DNA from: Anaerolineales bacterium
Lineage (GTDB): Bacteria > Chloroflexota > Anaerolineae > Anaerolineales > E44-bin32
NCBI GenBank assembly: GCA_030642885.1
Contig: DAOWMX010000085.1
Coordinates: 1 to 8,487, forward strand
DNA length: 8,487 bases
Direction of reading: 5' to 3'
Shown: in pieces, positions 6,283 through 8,487 of the stretch
Position numbering within the stretch: position 1 is the first letter of the stretch
How the letters are laid out: each line of letters starts with the position of its first letter
Notes under the pieces: model-generated
Seen by the model: the letters and a program-made list of their open reading frames with translations, nothing else
The model's database searches: none
What the model was told of the DNA's origin: nothing
Position numbers and translations under genes: made by a program

Positions 6283-6963
6283 ATGATAAAACCATCACTT
6301 ACAGTTAAGGGTATCCAAAACGGGCTTTTGATCACTTTGCCTGCTGGAGAGTGGTCTAAGGTTACCGATCAGCTATTGGAAACTGTCGCCGCGCAGGACG
6401 ATTTCTTTCGCGGGGCTCGACTGGCGATACAGATGGAGGATCGCGCCCTGGGCGCCGCGGAGTTGGGCAGCTTGCGCTCCGCCCTGTCCGAGCACGAGGT
6501 TACGCTCTGGGCGATTCTCTCGACGTCCGAAGCGACCCAGTCTGCGGCAGCCAACCTTGGTCTATCGAGGGATCTTGAAACACGCCGCCCGGAAGATGAT
6601 GACCTCCCGGTTGACACCCAACTTCCTGGTGAGGAGGCAGTCCTACTTCAAAGGACATTGCGTTCTGGTCATAGCGTCCGTCACCCCGGGCACGTTGTTG
6701 TCATTGGTGATGTTAATCCTGGCGCCGAAATTATCGCCGGGGGGCACGTTGTTGTCTGGGGACGATTGCGGGGTGTGGTCCACGCGGGAGCTGCCGGGGA
6801 CGAAAGTGCGATGGTATGCGCCCTCGACCTTGCTCCAACCCAATTGCGCATCGCAGGTCACATCACAGTATCGCCTTCGCGGCGGGGAAAACCCAAGCCT
6901 GAGCGAGCCCTCATTCGAGACGACCAACTTATCGCAGAACCTTGGCAGGCAGGTCATAAGTAG
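6283..6963 (+). CDS. minC: Septum site-determining protein MinC
   Basis: MinC is the FtsZ antagonist of the Min system. It is recruited to the membrane by MinD and blocks Z-ring assembly away from midcell. The 226-residue product has a poorly conserved N-terminal domain (about 1-95, the FtsZ-inhibiting part in known MinC), a charged linker (about 96-118, RRPEDDDLP) and a strongly conserved C-terminal beta-helix domain. The latter reads LRSGHSVRHPGHVVVIGDV, then NPGAEIIAGGHVVVWGRLRG, VHAGAAGDESA, and APTQLRIAGHI, which is the MinC C-terminal signature that binds MinD. Length matches the family (about 210-240). The start is the ATG just behind the extended -10. Only a weak GAGAG is available as a Shine-Dalgarno, which fits a near-leaderless mRNA. 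It heads minCDE-rodA, 27 bases before minD. Confidence 0.95.
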   Translation: MIKPSLTVKGIQNGLLITLPAGEWSKVTDQLLETVAAQDDFFRGARLAIQMEDRALGAAELGSLRSALSEHEVTLWAILSTSEATQSAAANLGLSRDLETRRPEDDDLPVDTQLPGEEAVLLQRTLRSGHSVRHPGHVVVIGDVNPGAEIIAGGHVVVWGRLRGVVHAGAAGDESAMVCALDLAPTQLRIAGHITVSPSRRGKPKPERALIRDDQLIAEPWQAGHK

Positions 6964-6980
6964 AGAATTAATCAACAAAC

Positions 6981-6989
6981 GGAGAAAGG
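6981..6989 (+). promoter_or_regulatory. minD ribosome binding site
   Basis: GGAGAAAGG lies just before the ATG at 6991. GGAG at 6981-6984 has 6 bases of spacing, a good position. This contrasts with the weak site of minC and suggests higher initiation on minD. Confidence 0.65.
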
Positions 6990-6990
6990 C

Positions 6991-7797
6991 ATGAGTGCCA
7001 AAATTGTTACGATAACTTCCGGCAAAGGGGGAGTTGGAAAAACAACAGCAACGGCGAATATCGGCGTAGCTCTCGCCTCGACCGGGGAGCATGTAGTCTG
7101 CATCGATGCAGATATTGGGCTTCGAAACCTCGACGTCATTATGGGCTTAGAAAATCGTATCGTTTATGACTTCGTTGATGTTGTCGAGGGTCGCTGCAAG
7201 CTCCGGCAGGCAATGATCCGGGACAAGCGTCTGGATACCCTGTTCCTGATCCCTGCCGCGCAAACGCGGGATAAAACTGCGGTATCTCCAAAAGATATGG
7301 TCCGCCTCACAGACGAACTGCGACAGGAGTATGACTGGGTCTTGATCGACTCGCCCGCAGGGATCGAGCGCGGTTTCCGAAATGCAATCGCCCCTGCCGA
7401 TCTGGTTCTCATCATCACCAACCCTGAAGTCTCGGCGGTCCGAGACGCAGACCGCATCATTGGACTGATCGAAGCGGAGGAGAAAGGACCAGGTAAGCTG
7501 GTCCTGAACCGGGTTAAACCGGAAATGGTGCGCCGGGGCGACATGCTCGGTACAGAGGATGTCCTTGATGTCCTGGCGATTGACCTAATCGGCATCGTGC
7601 CTGAAGACGAATCAGTCATCGTAGCGACCAATCAAGGCATTCCTGTTGCGATGGATGCAAACAGCAAGGCTGGTCGGGCTTTCCACAACATTGCCCATCG
7701 TTTGAAAGGGGAGGATGTTCCATTCGCGGACCTTGGAGGAGGCGATGGATTCTTCGGTCGGATTTCACGCATGATGAGGGCGGGAGGCGAATCATGA
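6991..7797 (+). CDS. minD: Septum site-determining protein MinD, membrane ATPase
   Basis: MinD is a ParA/MinD-family ATPase that dimerises with ATP, binds the membrane, recruits MinC and is released by MinE-stimulated hydrolysis. The 268-residue product starts with the deviant Walker A loop SGKGGVGKTT (10-19), carrying the signature lysine K12 and the general lysine K17. The switch I region CIDADIGLRNLDVIMGLENR spans 37-56, and switch II is LIDSPAGIE at 118-126 with D120. The C-terminal end, GFFGRISRMMRAG (253-265), can form a short amphipathic helix with bulky hydrophobics and arginines, as expected of the MinD membrane-targeting sequence. Length is typical. Its stop codon overlaps the minE start in an ATGA, so the two are likely translationally coupled. 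A good Shine-Dalgarno fixes the start. Confidence 0.97.
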   Translation: MSAKIVTITSGKGGVGKTTATANIGVALASTGEHVVCIDADIGLRNLDVIMGLENRIVYDFVDVVEGRCKLRQAMIRDKRLDTLFLIPAAQTRDKTAVSPKDMVRLTDELRQEYDWVLIDSPAGIERGFRNAIAPADLVLIITNPEVSAVRDADRIIGLIEAEEKGPGKLVLNRVKPEMVRRGDMLGTEDVLDVLAIDLIGIVPEDESVIVATNQGIPVAMDANSKAGRAFHNIAHRLKGEDVPFADLGGGDGFFGRISRMMRAGGES

Positions 7798-8066
7798 ATT
7801 TCTTCCAGAAGGTAGGCATGGGCCGTTCCCGCAGCGCAGAATCCGCCAAAGAACGGCTCCAGTTGGTACTCATTCACGATCGGGCCGGTATTTCCCCTGG
7901 AAAACTTGAAACTCTAAAAGATGATTTAATCAACGTGATCTCCAAACATATCGAGATCGAATCGGATGCCGTTGAGATTACCCTGACAAAAGAGCGAGAC
8001 CAGCACAGACTCGTAGCAGATATTCCGCTCGCTCCGACGCGTAAACGAAGGCATTCAATTTCTTAG
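7794..8066 (+). CDS. minE: Cell division topological specificity factor MinE
   Basis: MinE stimulates MinD ATPase activity and drives MinCD off the membrane, which in known systems produces pole-to-pole oscillation. The 90-residue product has a hydrophobic N-terminal segment (MNFFQKVGM) that in MinE binds membrane. Next is AKERLQLVLIHDRAG (18-32), the conserved MinD-interacting beta-strand/helix segment (AKERLQxxxxxxR). The C-terminal topological specificity domain follows, KLETLKDDLINVISKHI then VEITLTKERDQHRLVADIPL. A short basic tail (PTRKRRHSIS) ends the protein. Length is in the usual 80-100 range. It starts inside the minD stop codon (4-base overlap), and rodA starts 3 bases after its stop. 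The complete minCDE set indicates a MinE-type system and not the MinJ/DivIVA type of Bacillus. Confidence 0.96.
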   Translation: MNFFQKVGMGRSRSAESAKERLQLVLIHDRAGISPGKLETLKDDLINVISKHIEIESDAVEITLTKERDQHRLVADIPLAPTRKRRHSIS

Positions 8067-8069
8067 TCG

Positions 8070-8487
8070 ATGAACACAACCCGTATCTGGCGCCACTTCG
8101 ATATATGGCTGTTGGCGGCTGTCGCCTTGTTGACAATCGCCGGTGTGGCGATGATCCAATCCGCCATCGGCGGGAACGAGGACCTCGCACAGACTGTACC
8201 GCGGCAGGCGATCTACGCTTTGATCGGTCTCGTCGTTTTAATCCTCACTGCTGCGATCGACTACCGCATCTGGTCTGCGCTTTCCCGCGCATTGTATATG
8301 GTCGTTATAGGCTTCCTGGGATTGATACTAGCAGCAGGGGTTGTCGGCTTTGGATCTGCCCGATGGTTCAACATCGGCATCGTCAATGTCCAACCATCCG
8401 AGTTGTCGAAGATTCTCATGATCCTCGTCCTCGCAGACTACTTATCCAAACACAAGTTGGATATCGGTCAACCAAAGATTCTCATCC
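8070..8487 (+). CDS. rodA: Peptidoglycan polymerase RodA (SEDS family), N-terminal part (gene runs off the right edge)
   Basis: RodA is the SEDS-family glycosyltransferase that polymerises lipid II with PBP2 in cell elongation. The frame opens at the ATG at 8070 and remains open for 139 codons to the window end. At least three hydrophobic helices are visible: about 11-32, 45-62 and 74-95. They are followed by SARWFNIGIVNVQPSELSK (96-114), the conserved loop of RodA/FtsW (ARRWxxxGxxxxQPSExxK). RodA is preferred to FtsW because of the neighbouring mreBCD-mrdA and because the N-terminus is short, but an FtsW-like relative is not formally excluded on this fragment. The gene starts 3 bases after minE with no recognisable Shine-Dalgarno, so translation probably depends on ribosomes leaving minE. 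About 230-250 residues should lie beyond the window. Confidence 0.92.
   Translation, partial: MNTTRIWRHFDIWLLAAVALLTIAGVAMIQSAIGGNEDLAQTVPRQAIYALIGLVVLILTAAIDYRIWSALSRALYMVVIGFLGLILAAGVVGFGSARWFNIGIVNVQPSELSKILMILVLADYLSKHKLDIGQPKILI

Noticed and set aside
6557..6994. Plus-strand 145-codon frame overlapping minC
   Set aside because: Out of frame with the clear MinC C-terminal domain and without its own motifs or start signal.
1..8487. CRISPR array, tRNA/rRNA, intact transposase, toxin-antitoxin or defence genes
   Set aside because: I looked for repeat-spacer periodicity, cloverleaf-like segments and recognisable protein motifs on both strands and found none. The window is almost fully occupied by core genes.

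Overview
The window is a chromosomal cell-shape and division-site locus. From left to right it holds the 5' part of tilS on the minus strand, a 127-bp divergent promoter region, and then a co-directional plus-strand series: mreB, mreC, mreD, mrdA (PBP2), a 454-bp non-coding gap, minC, minD, minE and the start of rodA. Gene identities rest on readable family motifs: the TilS PP-loop SGGPDS, MreB nucleotide-binding motifs, PBP2 SxxK/SxN/KTG, the deviant Walker A of MinD, and the RodA QPSE loop.

The host is a bacterium of intermediate GC with extended -10 promoters and some TTG starts. Gene order and protein texture, especially a PBP2 with cysteine-bounded inserts around the KTG motif, recall Chloroflexota (Anaerolineae-like). 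That placement is an inference from memory, not a search. The cell should be rod-shaped or filamentous and should place septa with a full MinCDE system.

How the genes work together: MreB filaments with MreC and MreD organise the elongation machinery. PBP2 (transpeptidase) and RodA (SEDS glycosyltransferase) form its synthetic core. MinC inhibits FtsZ assembly away from midcell, and MinD and MinE direct where MinC acts. The elongasome set is therefore split by the min genes: PBP2 lies upstream of the gap and its partner RodA lies directly behind minE.

Regulation visible in the sequence: mreB and minC are each preceded by almost the same 15-bp extended -10 element with no convincing -35. The divergent tilS promoter is a weaker version of it. 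The tilS and minC -10 boxes lie so close to their start codons that leaderless or near-leaderless mRNAs are expected.

The only accessory-looking piece is the mrdA-minC gap. It carries a decayed minus-strand GIY-YIG nuclease-like reading frame, flanked by imperfect inverted sequences that look like a dispersed intergenic repeat. I found no CRISPR array, tRNA, rRNA, intact insertion sequence or defence system. Apart from that gap the window is an ordinary core locus, and I do not see a new multi-gene system in it.
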